Shown: positions 43,764 to 54,356, counted from the stretch's first letter. The stretch: 64,000 nucleotides of DNA from Echinicola shivajiensis (GCF_018642165.1 NZ_JAHHZM010000003.1:186001-250000); one strand, 5' to 3'. Program-made: numbers and translations. Notes: generated by a model not told the origin, from the sequence alone.

Positions 43764-46700
43764 ATGAAAATTTTACTATCCATTTGGAGCAGTAACAGGA
43801 ATGCTGTGTCCAAAAATAGACGCAAATATTTTGGCGTCACCTTTTTCTTGATGTTGCTGGTCTGTTTGCAGGTCAGTGCTGGAGTATATTCACAACGACT
43901 AAGTATTCATAAAAAGAATGCTACTTTAATCAGTGTCATCAAAGAAATAAAAGATAAAACGGGTGTTCTTTTTTTATATTCCAACGAGGTCATAGATCGG
44001 GCAAAACCAGTAACCATAAATTTGGAAAATGCGACTGTCACGGAAATCTTGGAAAAGTGCTTTTATGGCCAACCTTTGGCTTATGAGGTCAAAGAAAACA
44101 CCATAGTGATCAAGGACAAAAAAGCTACCATCAGTCCCGTGGTGACGAGTTATGAGAAGTTGGAAAAGACCATTAAGGGGACTGTAACAGATGCCAATGA
44201 TGGATTACCATTGCCAGGTGTGACCATAATGGTGAAAGGAACGCATGTAGGGGCGGTGACTGATCTTGATGGAAAGTATACTATCGATGTACCAGAAAAT
44301 TCAGAGGTATTGATCTTTAGTTATATCGGCTACTTGAACAAAGAAGTGGAACTAGGCGATAGATCAATAATTGATGTTCAATTGATTCAAAATGCAGCTG
44401 AGCTAGATGAGGTGGTAGTTGTTGGCTATGGAACCATGAAGAAAGTAAACTTAAGTGGGGCAGTGGACATGGTAGAGGCTGAGACTATTGAAAACAGGCA
44501 GATTCCAAATGTTGGTGAAGGTCTTCAAGGTTTAATTCCCAACTTAAATATTACGCGTAGTAGTGGACGTGCAGGAGACGGACCTTCTTTTAATATCCGA
44601 GGTTTTACTTCTTTGAATGGTGGCTCTCCATTGATTTTGGTGGATAATGTGCCTGTAACCGAAAGCGAATTGGTTAATATTAACCCTGCCGATATTGAAA
44701 CTGTTTCGGTTTTGAAAGATGCAGCTTCAGCAGCAGTTTATGGGGCAAGAGCAGCCTTTGGGGTAGTATTGATAACGACCAAAACTGCCAATACTGAAAA
44801 TCTTAAAGTTAGCGGAAATATTCTTTATGGTGTGAAGACGCTTGGCAATATACCGGATATTGTAAGCGATCCCTATTTAGCAATGAAGTATAAGCATGAG
44901 GCTGCATGGCCTTTGTATAATCTTTACCCTGAGGCTAGCCGTGAGTATGCACTGCAGCGTTCCAATGATCCATCACTTCCATCAGTAATAATTAATCCTG
45001 ACAATCCAGAAAGATGGCAATATATTGGCCAGACAGATTGGTTAAATGAGATTTATAGAAATTCAGGATCAAGTTATACGGCTAATTTTACGGTGTCCAA
45101 AATGGATGAAAACTTGAACTACTATTTTTCAGGAGGTTATTATAGACAAGATGGGATGTTGAAATATGGTAATGATAAGTTCGAGCGTTTCAACCTCCGG
45201 GCAAAGACCGATATGAAGATTACTGATTGGTTGAAGGTGGGTAATAATACTGCCTTTGCCAATGGTGAGTATGACAAGCCTTATTATAACGAGTGGCTAT
45301 TTTTCCATAATACCAATAGAACCAATTCTTTGGACGTGCCTAGGAATCCTGATGGCAGCTGGACAAGCGCAGGTGCAGGATTGTTGGGACGACTTCAGGA
45401 GGGGGGAAGAAATATTTCTTCCAATAATGACATCCAGACGAAATTTGATGTCGAAATCAGTTTGATTAAAGATTTGTTCAGTCTGAAAGCGGATGCAACA
45501 TTTAGGAGGATCAACAGGAATTCTAATTTGTTTGACGTGCCGGTTCCATATAAAGTTGGTCCTGACATGCCTGTTCAATATCAAGGACCAAACCCAGGTT
45601 TTGCAGAATCCAGCGCTGGATCTGTGAAGCACAATATCTACAATGTTTATGGGGATTTTAAAAAGACATTTGGAGAAAAGCATTATTTACAAGGACTAAT
45701 AGGCTATAACCAGGAGTATAAGGTAGATAATGGTTTCTGGGTGAACCGTAAAGAACTGATTACTTCAGGCCTGCCAAGTATCTCTTTGGCTACAGGTGAT
45801 TGGAATGGTAATGAAAGTTTTACTGATTGGGCTGTAAGAGGGGCTTTCTATCGCCTAAATTATACCTATGCAGACCGTTATATTGTAGAGTTCAATGGAC
45901 GTTACGATGGCTCATCAAGGTTCCCCAAAGATGACCGATTTGGTTTCTTTCCATCAGCTTCAGTAGCATGGGTAGCTTCAGAAGAGGGCTTCCTGAAAGG
46001 TTTAGCGGAGAACATCAATATGGACTTTTTAAAGTTCAGAGCATCTTATGGCTCTTTGGGTAATCAATCAGTAGGTAATTACGGTTATATCCCGTCAATG
46101 GCCTCAGGTCAAATCGGTCAGATTTTAGGTGGTGAAAGACCATTGACAGTTTCGCCTCCAGGCCTAGTGGCTGGTTCTTTGACCTGGGAAACGGTGCAAA
46201 GCAAGAACCTTGGTGTGGATGTCAACTTTCTACAAGGCAAGCTGGGGATGAACTTCGATGTATATTCAAGAAAAACCAAGGATATGCTGGTGAAGGGTAA
46301 AACACTTCCAAGCGTTTTGGGAGCTAGTGAACCAAAGATCAATGCAGGTGACCTGGTGACCAGAGGTTGGGAATTGAGAGTCAATTGGCAGGATGAGGCA
46401 TTGGTAGGCGGTTCGCCTTTGAGATATGGAATCGGGATTAACTTAAGCGACTATCAATCTGAAATCTTATCCTATGATAATCCAACAGGATATTTGGGGG
46501 ATTACTATGTAGGTCAGAAAATTGGCCAGATATGGGGTTTGACCAATGATGGATTTTTCCAATCAGAAGCTGAGTTGGACCAACTGGATCAAAGAGCAGT
46601 GGGTTCCGATGATCAAGGCTATGTATTCTATGTTGGTGATTTGAAATTCAAAGACTTAAATGGAGATGCCATGATTGATAAAGGAGATTGGACACTGGAA

Positions 46701-47243
46701 AACCATGGAGATTTTGAAATCATTGGCAATACCACTCCTCGGTACCAATACGGCGTTGATCTTAATGGATCTTGGAAGGGTTTTGATCTAAGAGTGTTTC
46801 TTCAAGGAGTAGGCAAAAAGGATTGGTATCCTGAAGCTTCCAATCACTATTTCTGGGGGATTTATGCACAACCTTGGACAAATGTTCAGGCCCATAATCT
46901 GGATCATTGGACACCGGAAAATCCTAACGGATATTTCCCAAGGGTGAAATCTTATATCGCAGAAGATCGCTCAGAGCTTGGTCTTCCTCAGACTCGTTAC
47001 TTACAAAACGCTGCCTATATGCGGGTAAAGAATTTAACCATTGGGTATAGCTTTCCTCAGTCACTATTACAAAGGGCCAAAATCAATAAGTTGAGGGTGT
47101 ATGTTACTGCTGAAAACCTATTTGAAGTATCGCATCTGAAAGCTAAGTTGGATCCAGAGGTGATAGGTTCAAATGGAGGTAGTAACACTACCGCTTATCC
47201 TTTCCAAAGAACCTTTTCTTTCGGTCTGAATTTTACACTCTAA
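43764..47243 (+). CDS. SusC-like TonB-dependent transducer with STN domain
   Basis: This protein is 1159 residues from ATG 43764; an in-frame TTG six bases earlier is less likely. After a signal region (to about residue 44, ending VYSQ) comes the STN secretin-like signalling domain (LSIHKKNATLISVIKEIKDK, VTEILEKCFYGQPLAYEV). A CarboxypepD-regulatory domain (IKGTVTDANDGLPLPGVTIM), the plug and the barrel follow. STN talks to FecR, so import and gene induction are coupled. The SusD partner begins 13 bp later. Confidence 0.96.
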   Translation: MKILLSIWSSNRNAVSKNRRKYFGVTFFLMLLVCLQVSAGVYSQRLSIHKKNATLISVIKEIKDKTGVLFLYSNEVIDRAKPVTINLENATVTEILEKCFYGQPLAYEVKENTIVIKDKKATISPVVTSYEKLEKTIKGTVTDANDGLPLPGVTIMVKGTHVGAVTDLDGKYTIDVPENSEVLIFSYIGYLNKEVELGDRSIIDVQLIQNAAELDEVVVVGYGTMKKVNLSGAVDMVEAETIENRQIPNVGEGLQGLIPNLNITRSSGRAGDGPSFNIRGFTSLNGGSPLILVDNVPVTESELVNINPADIETVSVLKDAASAAVYGARAAFGVVLITTKTANTENLKVSGNILYGVKTLGNIPDIVSDPYLAMKYKHEAAWPLYNLYPEASREYALQRSNDPSLPSVIINPDNPERWQYIGQTDWLNEIYRNSGSSYTANFTVSKMDENLNYYFSGGYYRQDGMLKYGNDKFERFNLRAKTDMKITDWLKVGNNTAFANGEYDKPYYNEWLFFHNTNRTNSLDVPRNPDGSWTSAGAGLLGRLQEGGRNISSNNDIQTKFDVEISLIKDLFSLKADATFRRINRNSNLFDVPVPYKVGPDMPVQYQGPNPGFAESSAGSVKHNIYNVYGDFKKTFGEKHYLQGLIGYNQEYKVDNGFWVNRKELITSGLPSISLATGDWNGNESFTDWAVRGAFYRLNYTYADRYIVEFNGRYDGSSRFPKDDRFGFFPSASVAWVASEEGFLKGLAENINMDFLKFRASYGSLGNQSVGNYGYIPSMASGQIGQILGGERPLTVSPPGLVAGSLTWETVQSKNLGVDVNFLQGKLGMNFDVYSRKTKDMLVKGKTLPSVLGASEPKINAGDLVTRGWELRVNWQDEALVGGSPLRYGIGINLSDYQSEILSYDNPTGYLGDYYVGQKIGQIWGLTNDGFFQSEAELDQLDQRAVGSDDQGYVFYVGDLKFKDLNGDAMIDKGDWTLENHGDFEIIGNTTPRYQYGVDLNGSWKGFDLRVFLQGVGKKDWYPEASNHYFWGIYAQPWTNVQAHNLDHWTPENPNGYFPRVKSYIAEDRSELGLPQTRYLQNAAYMRVKNLTIGYSFPQSLLQRAKINKLRVYVTAENLFEVSHLKAKLDPEVIGSNGGSNTTAYPFQRTFSFGLNFTL

Positions 47244-47256
47244 ATACCATTCGAAC

Positions 47257-49050
47257 ATGAAAAGACAAATTTTAAATATAGCAGTTGGGGCGATTTTGCT
47301 TGGAGCAGGAACTTCCTGCAATGATGATTTTCTTCAGAGAGATCCTCATGTGGACATCACTTCAGATCAGTTTTTTAGAAATGTACAGGATTTAGAAACC
47401 TACACCAATGGTTTTTATAGTCAGATGAGATATAGCTATCATGATTTAGGTTCTGATAATATTTCACTCTATACAGGCAGTACGGAAATTGACCAGGTAT
47501 TAGTAGGAGGTGTCAATCCTGGAAACGTAGGAGGTTGGTCAGATTGGGGAAACCTAAGACGGATCAATTATATGCTGGCTAGACTGGATAATGTACAAGG
47601 AGAAGAATCCGAGATCAAGCATTTTGAGGGGATTGCACGTTTCTTTAGGGCTTGGTTTTATATGGATAAAGTCCAGCAATACAGTGACGTGCCATGGTAT
47701 GATCGCGACTTGACAGATGCCGATGAGGAGTTGCTATATAAAAGTCAAGATCCTAGGGAGGTAGTTGTGGATAATATCATGGCTGACCTTGAGTTTGCAG
47801 CAGAACATATTAAGGCCGGAAGTGACAAAACAAGGGTGACCAAATCTGCTGCTCAAACTTTATTGTCAAGATTTGCCTTGTATGAAGGTACATTCAGAAA
47901 ATACCATCCAGAACTTCAGTTGCAGGGCAGTGAGGAGGAATTTTTGCAAAAGGCAGTGGATGCAGCAGAAGCTGTAATTGCGAGTGGCGGTTTCTCTATT
48001 CATAGCACTGGAGATACCGAAGATTATGTTAATCTTTTCAAAAGCCCAAGTCTTTCCGGAAATCCTGAAATGATCTGGTGGATGGACTCCGACCAGAAAC
48101 AAGGAGTAGGGAATAATTCCCACACTGTATTTAACTGGCAGTGGTCTTTGAGCAAGAGTTTGGCGGATGCGTACCTGATGGAAGATGGAACTCCTTTCAC
48201 TTCAGTGAATGATTATGATCAAAAGTCATTTGTGGAAATGTTTGAAAATCGGGATCCACGTATGAAGGCAACTATTGTTTTCCCGGGTTTCAAAACTGCT
48301 GCGGCAGGGGAGCCAGTAAGGACCAGCCCTAATTTTGGAGGATATCTTCAAATCAAGTTCTATCCTGATGAGGCTCAGCGTTTAGGTTGGAACCTGAATT
48401 TTACTGATTTGCCTGTATTCAGGTATGCGGAAGTTTTGCTTAACCTTGCCGAGGCGAAATCTGAATTAGGTGATCTCACCCAATCGGACCTTGATCGCAC
48501 CATTAATCTGTTGAGACAAAGAGTTGGGATGCCAATCTTAAGCATGTCTGATGCAAACGCCAATCCTGATCCTGTTTTGGCGGAAAGATATCCGGCAGTA
48601 TCAGGAAATGGAGCTCTTTTGGAAATCAGAAGAGAAAGAAGGGTTGAGTTGGCTTGTGAAGGTTATAGGTTTACCGACTTGATGCGATGGGGAGCTGGAG
48701 CTGAATTTAATGGTGGACAGGAAGGAATGTATATTCCACAATTAGGTGCTCTGGATGTTACGGGTGATGGAGTAGAGGATATTGCCATTCTTGAAAGACC
48801 AGGTATGGAAGAGCCAATCAGTGATTTACCGGAAGAAGTCAGGGAAAGCCTGTCCAAATACTATCTGGTAGATGAAAGTGGATCTCCTCAAAGTTTCTAT
48901 TTGTCAGAAGGTGATCATGGCTTCATACAGTTCACTAAAAATAAGGACAATGTTCCGGTCTTTGATTCTCCAAAGTATTATTATCGACCTGTCCCTCAGC
49001 AACAAATCGTATTAAATCCCAACTTGGAACAGAACAAATATTGGAAATAA
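47257..49050 (+). CDS. SusD/RagB-family surface lipoprotein
   Basis: This 597-residue protein has the lipoprotein signal LLGAGTSC and classic RagB features: LQRDPHVDITSDQFFRNVQD, WSDWGNLRRINYMLARLDNV, HFEGIARFFRAWFYMDKVQQ, and the C-terminal LLEIRRERRVELACEGYRF with LMRWGAG. It works with the STN-type SusC at the cell surface. It is longer than the first SusD and of a different subfamily, so the two loci probably take different glycans. The next gene starts 11 bp after its stop. Confidence 0.95.
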   Translation: MKRQILNIAVGAILLGAGTSCNDDFLQRDPHVDITSDQFFRNVQDLETYTNGFYSQMRYSYHDLGSDNISLYTGSTEIDQVLVGGVNPGNVGGWSDWGNLRRINYMLARLDNVQGEESEIKHFEGIARFFRAWFYMDKVQQYSDVPWYDRDLTDADEELLYKSQDPREVVVDNIMADLEFAAEHIKAGSDKTRVTKSAAQTLLSRFALYEGTFRKYHPELQLQGSEEEFLQKAVDAAEAVIASGGFSIHSTGDTEDYVNLFKSPSLSGNPEMIWWMDSDQKQGVGNNSHTVFNWQWSLSKSLADAYLMEDGTPFTSVNDYDQKSFVEMFENRDPRMKATIVFPGFKTAAAGEPVRTSPNFGGYLQIKFYPDEAQRLGWNLNFTDLPVFRYAEVLLNLAEAKSELGDLTQSDLDRTINLLRQRVGMPILSMSDANANPDPVLAERYPAVSGNGALLEIRRERRVELACEGYRFTDLMRWGAGAEFNGGQEGMYIPQLGALDVTGDGVEDIAILERPGMEEPISDLPEEVRESLSKYYLVDESGSPQSFYLSEGDHGFIQFTKNKDNVPVFDSPKYYYRPVPQQQIVLNPNLEQNKYWK

Positions 49051-49061
49051 CCAGCATTTTA

Positions 49062-49952
49062 ATGAAAAGAAGAAAATTTCTAATGAATTCAACTACAGCG
49101 GTTGCAGCTTTTGCTGCACCTGCTGTAGCTATTGCTAAAGAAGTAAAGGAAAAACCTGTACTTACCATAGCCCATATTACCGATGTACATATTCGGCCAG
49201 AAGATGATATTCCAAATAGGGCTTTGACAGTACTTAATGAGGTGAAAAATCACCAACCTGATTTTTTTCTAAATGGTGGGGATAGTATCCATGATGCAAG
49301 TTATGATGGAACAAGTAGGGATAGGGTACTTGAACAGTGGGCTGTTTGGGATGATTTTATAAGCGAGATAGGGGAGTATAATGTGTACAGCTGTATCGGA
49401 AACCATGACCCTTGGTGGGATACTCCCAAAAAAGAGGAGGATGAAATGTATGGACTAGAATATGTGGTCAAGAGACTCCAAATACCTCATAGGTATTACA
49501 GCTTTTCCAAGAATGGTTGGCACTTCATTGTATTAGATGGCAATCATAAAAATATCACATTAGATGATGAGCAATGGAATTGGCTAGAAAATGAATTGGA
49601 AAGCCTCAATAGAGGTACACCTGTTTTGCTAATGTCACATTATCCCATTTTGACGGTTACAGGTACTTGGGAAGGAGGTCAGCATGGTGATCACGGGAAG
49701 TTAAAGGAGTTATTTTATAAGCATAAGGATAAGGTGAAAGTGTGCCTCAGTGGCCACCAGCACTTACTGGATAGGGCTTGGTATAATGGTGTACACTATT
49801 TTTGTAATGGAGCCTTGAGTGGATTTTGGTGGGGAACTGGTAATGAACGGTCAGCTTCGGAATATTTTTATCAGGAAACTCCTCCAGGCTATGCGATTTT
49901 GAAGCTCTATAAAGATGGGACAGTAGTGAATGAGTATTATCCATTAGTGTAA
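49062..49952 (+). CDS. Calcineurin-like metallophosphoesterase, secreted
   Basis: This protein is 296 residues from ATG 49062; the twin-arginine-like start MKRRKFLMNSTTAVAAFAAP supports this site over an in-frame ATG inside the SusD gene at 49041. All two-metal motifs are present: HITDVH, NGGDSIHD, IGNHDPWW, MSHYP and SGHQH. These enzymes cut phosphomono- or diesters. Placed directly after SusD and before a hexosaminidase, it probably removes a phosphate-containing group from the imported glycoconjugate in the periplasm. The substrate is not known. Confidence 0.9.
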   Translation: MKRRKFLMNSTTAVAAFAAPAVAIAKEVKEKPVLTIAHITDVHIRPEDDIPNRALTVLNEVKNHQPDFFLNGGDSIHDASYDGTSRDRVLEQWAVWDDFISEIGEYNVYSCIGNHDPWWDTPKKEEDEMYGLEYVVKRLQIPHRYYSFSKNGWHFIVLDGNHKNITLDDEQWNWLENELESLNRGTPVLLMSHYPILTVTGTWEGGQHGDHGKLKELFYKHKDKVKVCLSGHQHLLDRAWYNGVHYFCNGALSGFWWGTGNERSASEYFYQETPPGYAILKLYKDGTVVNEYYPLV

Positions 49953-50138
49953 AAATCCATTACAACGCCAAGATACTTTCTACTGGCTGATAGTTAACAT
50001 TGGCTCTGATTGCCTGAATGCAAAAGGAAAAGTTTATTTATTCCCAAGTAATACAGGGGGGAGTGCATTAAACCTAATGTAAAGCTTGAGAAGCAATTTT
50101 TCTGTATAAATTTGTTTCTTCACATAGCCTATTTGATT

Positions 50139-52412
50139 TTGAAGTATTTCGTAAAAGCACTTATCGCAATCTGTATCCTTTCTTCCTGTAGTAAGCCGGA
50201 ACCCATTGATTTTTCTATTGTCCCATATCCTAACGAATTGAAAGTGGAAGAGGGACAATTTGAGCTGAGTTCAAATACTCAGCTTTTGGTTCAAGATCCA
50301 GCAGCTTTTCCGCAGGAAGTGACGTATTTTCAATCTTTGATGAAGCAGGTTGTGGGCTCGGAGCTTGCTGCCAAAAATGGGGCGAACAGTATTGAAATCC
50401 GCCAATCAGCGGAGCACACAAACCCTGAATCTTATAGTTTAGAGATCCGTTCAGACAAAATCATTCTGGAGGCAGGCCATCCTCAGGGTATTTTCTACGG
50501 TATGACTACATTGCGCCAGCTACTTCCGGCAACAGGGGAAAGAGGCAATGTCTCAGCCCAATATTTTCTCCCTGCTTTAAGTATTCAGGACAGTCCAAAA
50601 TACAAATGGCGGGCGATGCATTTAGATGTATCCAGGCATTTCTTTTCCATGGATTGCCTCCATCGATATGTAGATTTACTTTCTCTTTATAAGCTAAATA
50701 AACTTCATCTCCACCTTACGGATGACCAAGGGTGGAGAATGGAAATCAAAAAGTATCCAGCGTTAACAGAGAAGGGTGCTTGGCGAGAATTCAACAAACA
50801 TGACTCAATTTGCATTGATCGATCCAAGGAAGATGCTCGTTTTGCGCTGGATCCTAAACATATCAAAATGCAAGGTGAAAAGCCGGTTTATGGAGGATAT
50901 TACACACAGGAAGAGCTTAGGGAATTTGTCGCTTATGCCCAGTCTAAGCATGTGGAAATAGTTCCGGAGATCGATATGCCAGGCCATATGATGGCGGCTA
51001 TTGAGCTGTTTCCTGAGCTTTCTTGTGGAGGAACTGCGGGATGGGGCAAGGTATTCTCCACTCCCCTTTGTCCAATCAATGAGGAGGTTTACACTTTTGT
51101 GGAAAATGTCCTTACAGAGGTAATGGATGTTTTTACTTCTCAATATATTCATATCGGCGCAGATGAAGTGGACAAAAGCCAATGGGAGGAGTCTGTCGCT
51201 TGCCAGCAGTTTATGAAGGCCAATGGGATGCAAGATGTGGAAGAATTGCAGGGATATTTTGTCAATAGGGTCAGTGATTTCTTGATCAAAAATGGTAAAC
51301 AGGTTGTCGTTTGGGACGAGGCGATTACCGGTGACCTTGATCCAAGCGTGTCCGTGATGTACTGGAGAGCTTGGGTTGCTTCCGTACCTGATAAGGTTGT
51401 CAAAAAGGGAAATGATGTGATATTGGCACCTGGGGATCCTTTTTATTTCTCCAATCCAAAGTCGAAACTCTTTGATATTTATAATAAACAATTATTGGGA
51501 TCTAAATTTCCAGCAGAGCTCAGTCATAAAATTAAAGGGATGCAGGCCTGTCTCTGGACAGAAACTATCCCTACCGAGGAATTGGCAGATGCTTTGATTT
51601 TTCCAGATGCCCTGGCTTTGGCAGAAAGAGCTTGGTCTTCAGATGAAAATCAAGATTGGGATTCTTTCAAATCCCGTCTGAAACCGCAGCTTCAAAGACT
51701 GGAAGATATGGGAGTGCAAATAGACTATGCTCCTTCCTCTGAGTTATTGCCATTCCTGAATGTGGACAAAGAATTACAGCAAATAGGGGTTAGGTTTGAA
51801 AGTGAGATGAGTGAGCCTACGATCTATTATACTACTGATGGAACCACACCAACTGTCAATTCAAAGCTATACGAAGGAGAGTTCTTTGTGAAAGGAAGTG
51901 CAAGTATCCATGCAGCAGTATTTAAGGATGGTGAGCTTGTAGAACCAGTTTTAAGAAAGCAGGTTGATTATCATAAAGCCATAGGAAAAGCAGTGGAATA
52001 CCTAAAGCCTTGGAACACTGCTTATCCAGCCGGAGATGCAGGAAGTTTAACAGATGGTTATAGGGGAGGAAATTCTAATAGTGATGGATACTGGCAGGGA
52101 TTCACCAATGACTTGGATGTGATTGTGGATATGGGTGAGGAGACGGATTTGAATAGTTTATCGGTGACTTTCATGCAGAATATCGGTCCGGGAATCTTTA
52201 TGCCCGGTGTGGTAGAAGTATCCATATCATCGGACGGAGATAATTTCTCTAAAGTATTGGAAATCGTAAATGACGTGCCTGATGATAAAAAGGGTTTGAT
52301 TATGAAGGATTTTAAAGGTTCCTTGGAAGGTAAAAAAGCAAGATACATTAAGGTTGTCGCCAAAAACACCAACCATGCCTTCATCTTTGTGGATGAGTTG
52401 GTGATTAATTAA
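50139..52412 (+). CDS. GH20 beta-N-acetylhexosaminidase with C-terminal F5/8-type domain
   Basis: The best start is the TTG at 50139, giving the lipoprotein signal MKYFVKALIAICILSSCSK; no ATG is available nearby and a TTG at 50112 gives a poorer signal. The protein is about 757 residues. The GH20b domain (about 20-150) is followed by the catalytic barrel with HLTDDQGWRMEIKKYP, EIDMPGHMMAAI and the acid pair D342-E343 in HIGADEVDKSQW. After about residue 560 come a chitobiase/FN3-like segment (ATIYYTTDGTTPTVNSKLYE-like) and a discoidin/CBM32 domain (YRGGNSNSDGYWQGF). It removes terminal GlcNAc or GalNAc. Confidence 0.9.
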   Translation: MKYFVKALIAICILSSCSKPEPIDFSIVPYPNELKVEEGQFELSSNTQLLVQDPAAFPQEVTYFQSLMKQVVGSELAAKNGANSIEIRQSAEHTNPESYSLEIRSDKIILEAGHPQGIFYGMTTLRQLLPATGERGNVSAQYFLPALSIQDSPKYKWRAMHLDVSRHFFSMDCLHRYVDLLSLYKLNKLHLHLTDDQGWRMEIKKYPALTEKGAWREFNKHDSICIDRSKEDARFALDPKHIKMQGEKPVYGGYYTQEELREFVAYAQSKHVEIVPEIDMPGHMMAAIELFPELSCGGTAGWGKVFSTPLCPINEEVYTFVENVLTEVMDVFTSQYIHIGADEVDKSQWEESVACQQFMKANGMQDVEELQGYFVNRVSDFLIKNGKQVVVWDEAITGDLDPSVSVMYWRAWVASVPDKVVKKGNDVILAPGDPFYFSNPKSKLFDIYNKQLLGSKFPAELSHKIKGMQACLWTETIPTEELADALIFPDALALAERAWSSDENQDWDSFKSRLKPQLQRLEDMGVQIDYAPSSELLPFLNVDKELQQIGVRFESEMSEPTIYYTTDGTTPTVNSKLYEGEFFVKGSASIHAAVFKDGELVEPVLRKQVDYHKAIGKAVEYLKPWNTAYPAGDAGSLTDGYRGGNSNSDGYWQGFTNDLDVIVDMGEETDLNSLSVTFMQNIGPGIFMPGVVEVSISSDGDNFSKVLEIVNDVPDDKKGLIMKDFKGSLEGKKARYIKVVAKNTNHAFIFVDELVIN

Positions 52413-52500
52413 TGCCCATTTTTTATCATTGAGCATATTTGTTTTTGGTGAGAATACTTGAGAAAAGTAATATAGATATCTAGGTATTTTATCGATAGAC

Positions 52501-52543
52501 GTAAAAGTCCCCTATGAACATTAATTTCATAGGGGACTTTTAC
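52501..52543. terminator. Perfect bidirectional terminator
   Basis: Eighteen-base perfect arms (52501-52518 / 52526-52543; core TCCCCTATGAA) surround a 7-base loop. The stem begins with AAAA and ends with TTTT, so it serves both convergent genes. Its right edge overlaps the stop codon of the endoglycoceramidase-like gene. Confidence 0.8.
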
Positions 52544-54138
52544 TAATTAATAAAATTGATGTTAATGGACCTTTTATTTACATCAGTAGAAGGAATGATG
52601 ATCCATCCTGCATCAGTGCCTTCGATAATTTGAGTTTCAAATAACTGATCAGCAGTTAAGTTTTTTATATCAGGCGTATAAATGACCGTAGGTGCATTTG
52701 ATGTTTCACTTTCAAGCCACTCCATTTGGAATGTTTTATTTTCGAAATCATAGTGGTATTTCAGGATATTGCCATTGACGCTAGTGGGGTAAGGACGGAT
52801 AAGTCCATTTTGGAAATAGGCTAAGCTCTCTGCTCCAAGCTCATAAGACCAATAAGCATGAGATAGTAAATGTGTTTCTAATTGCTTGATGGCGTATTGT
52901 GCTACTGGAACAACTGATTCTTGTGCTCCATAATAAGCTCCCCATTCTCCAAGCCAAATAGGCATATTCAATTCATTTCCTTTTTCCTTCACCCTTTTAT
53001 AAATAAGGTTGATTCTGTGCGGGGAAGCATCAGCTACATGGTCAGTATCCGTTACCAAATCATAGCCATGCGGGGCATAGGCCACCAAAGGGTCAGGTTC
53101 TCCATTGGAAAGCAATGTTCTTTCGATGGTACTTTTGATTCCCATATTGCTGAAATAGGAGTGCTCTAGAAACAGGATGTGCTTTTGGTCAACTTCCCTG
53201 ATAGCATGGGCTACCTTTTGATAAAAAGGCTGTAGGTTGTTTCTTTCAAAATCCCTTACAGTTGGTTGGATGGCATCGATTACTGAAGCATATTTTTCCT
53301 CTGTATTTAATCGCTTGATTGCATTGATTCTTTGATCCGTGTTATACCATATTTCTGCAAGTTCTGATGGGGCTAATATTTCTCCTGTTTCTTTATAAAC
53401 AAAGGACCCATAAGCTTCTATAAGTCTAGGCAAAATCTCTTGGGCTGAGCTGCCAGGGAACGGTTCGTTCATCAGATCGAAACCAATCACGGTAGAGTTG
53501 TCTTTGTAGCGCTCAGCAAGAAGTTTCCATGCTTGGGCATAGTGATCTTGAAGTCCGATGCCATCTGGAGCTGGTTTGTTCGCCCAGAAATTGTCAAAAG
53601 CAATTTGTACAGCCGGGCTGATCAAATAGGAGTCGCTCCAAACATCACCTGTATAATGTGGGGCCCCTTCATCCAGAGTGGCCCAAGCCGGTGCACCATC
53701 TGAATATTTTGAACTGTATAAATCTTGGTGCATATCCAGTACTACAAAGAGCCCATTATCTTCGGCCCTTTTGATCATTTTATCGATTTCCTCAATGTAT
53801 GATTCGTCATATTTTCCTGGCTCAGGCTCCAGTCCATCCCAAATAAGGATCAAACGGATAGTATTGAAACCCATGGTTTTTAAATTTTGATAGACTTCCG
53901 GTCCAGCCTGAAAGATGTAATTGTCTTTTTGGGACTTATTGGCCATGTTGATGCCGTTGAGGATAACTTGCCTTCCTAGGTTATCCACGAATTGACCGTT
54001 GTTGATTGTAATACTTGTAGGATGCAATGCACGGGATGAACTCAGATTATGGTTACATCCAGTCGTGGCAACCAAGCAAATGGTCATCAAAATAATGGAG
54101 TTAAAAATGAGGTAATGAATTAAGCAATGGATTTTCAT
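52543..54138 (-). CDS. GH5 endoglycoceramidase-like hydrolase, lipoprotein
   Basis: This 531-residue protein has a lipobox VATTGC28. The barrel reads VVLDMHQDLYSSKYSDGAPA, then DLMNEPFPG with acid/base E225, APHGYD (H357) and WLGEWGAYYG with nucleophile E398. The DMHQDxY and DGAP motifs and the 80-residue C-terminal beta domain are those of endoglycoceramidases (ceramide glycanases), which release the intact glycan from glycosphingolipids. Related GH5 members cut other aryl- or lipid-linked glycosides, so lipid specificity is probable and not proven. It converges with GH20 and is divergent from the phosphatase genes. Confidence 0.8.
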   Translation of the reverse strand: MKIHCLIHYLIFNSIILMTICLVATTGCNHNLSSSRALHPTSITINNGQFVDNLGRQVILNGINMANKSQKDNYIFQAGPEVYQNLKTMGFNTIRLILIWDGLEPEPGKYDESYIEEIDKMIKRAEDNGLFVVLDMHQDLYSSKYSDGAPAWATLDEGAPHYTGDVWSDSYLISPAVQIAFDNFWANKPAPDGIGLQDHYAQAWKLLAERYKDNSTVIGFDLMNEPFPGSSAQEILPRLIEAYGSFVYKETGEILAPSELAEIWYNTDQRINAIKRLNTEEKYASVIDAIQPTVRDFERNNLQPFYQKVAHAIREVDQKHILFLEHSYFSNMGIKSTIERTLLSNGEPDPLVAYAPHGYDLVTDTDHVADASPHRINLIYKRVKEKGNELNMPIWLGEWGAYYGAQESVVPVAQYAIKQLETHLLSHAYWSYELGAESLAYFQNGLIRPYPTSVNGNILKYHYDFENKTFQMEWLESETSNAPTVIYTPDIKNLTADQLFETQIIEGTDAGWIIIPSTDVNKRSININFIN

Positions 54139-54281
54139 CTTGTGCGAATAGTGTTGAAGAAAACGATGGGAGTTTAATCAAAGCCATGAATTGGATGCAT
54201 AGTCTTGCTGATGATTAAACTCTAAGGCTAAAATTAGGTGCTTAAGCTTTGTGAAATGAAAAAAAGTGGCCTGAACGCATA

Positions 54282-54356
54282 TTTAGGGATAAACGAACAT
54301 GGCAGGCTAAATGATAGCGGGGTTTAGGGACGAAACTACAGGATACAGGGACGATT
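54282..54356. promoter_or_regulatory. Three-box motif, second copy
   Basis: TTTAGGGATAAAC (GGGA at 54286), TTTAGGGACGAAA (54327) and TACAGGGACGATT (54348) are spaced 41 and 21 bp, matching the arrangement at 22397-22472. It lies between divergent genes and upstream of the SusD remnant. Confidence 0.55.
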
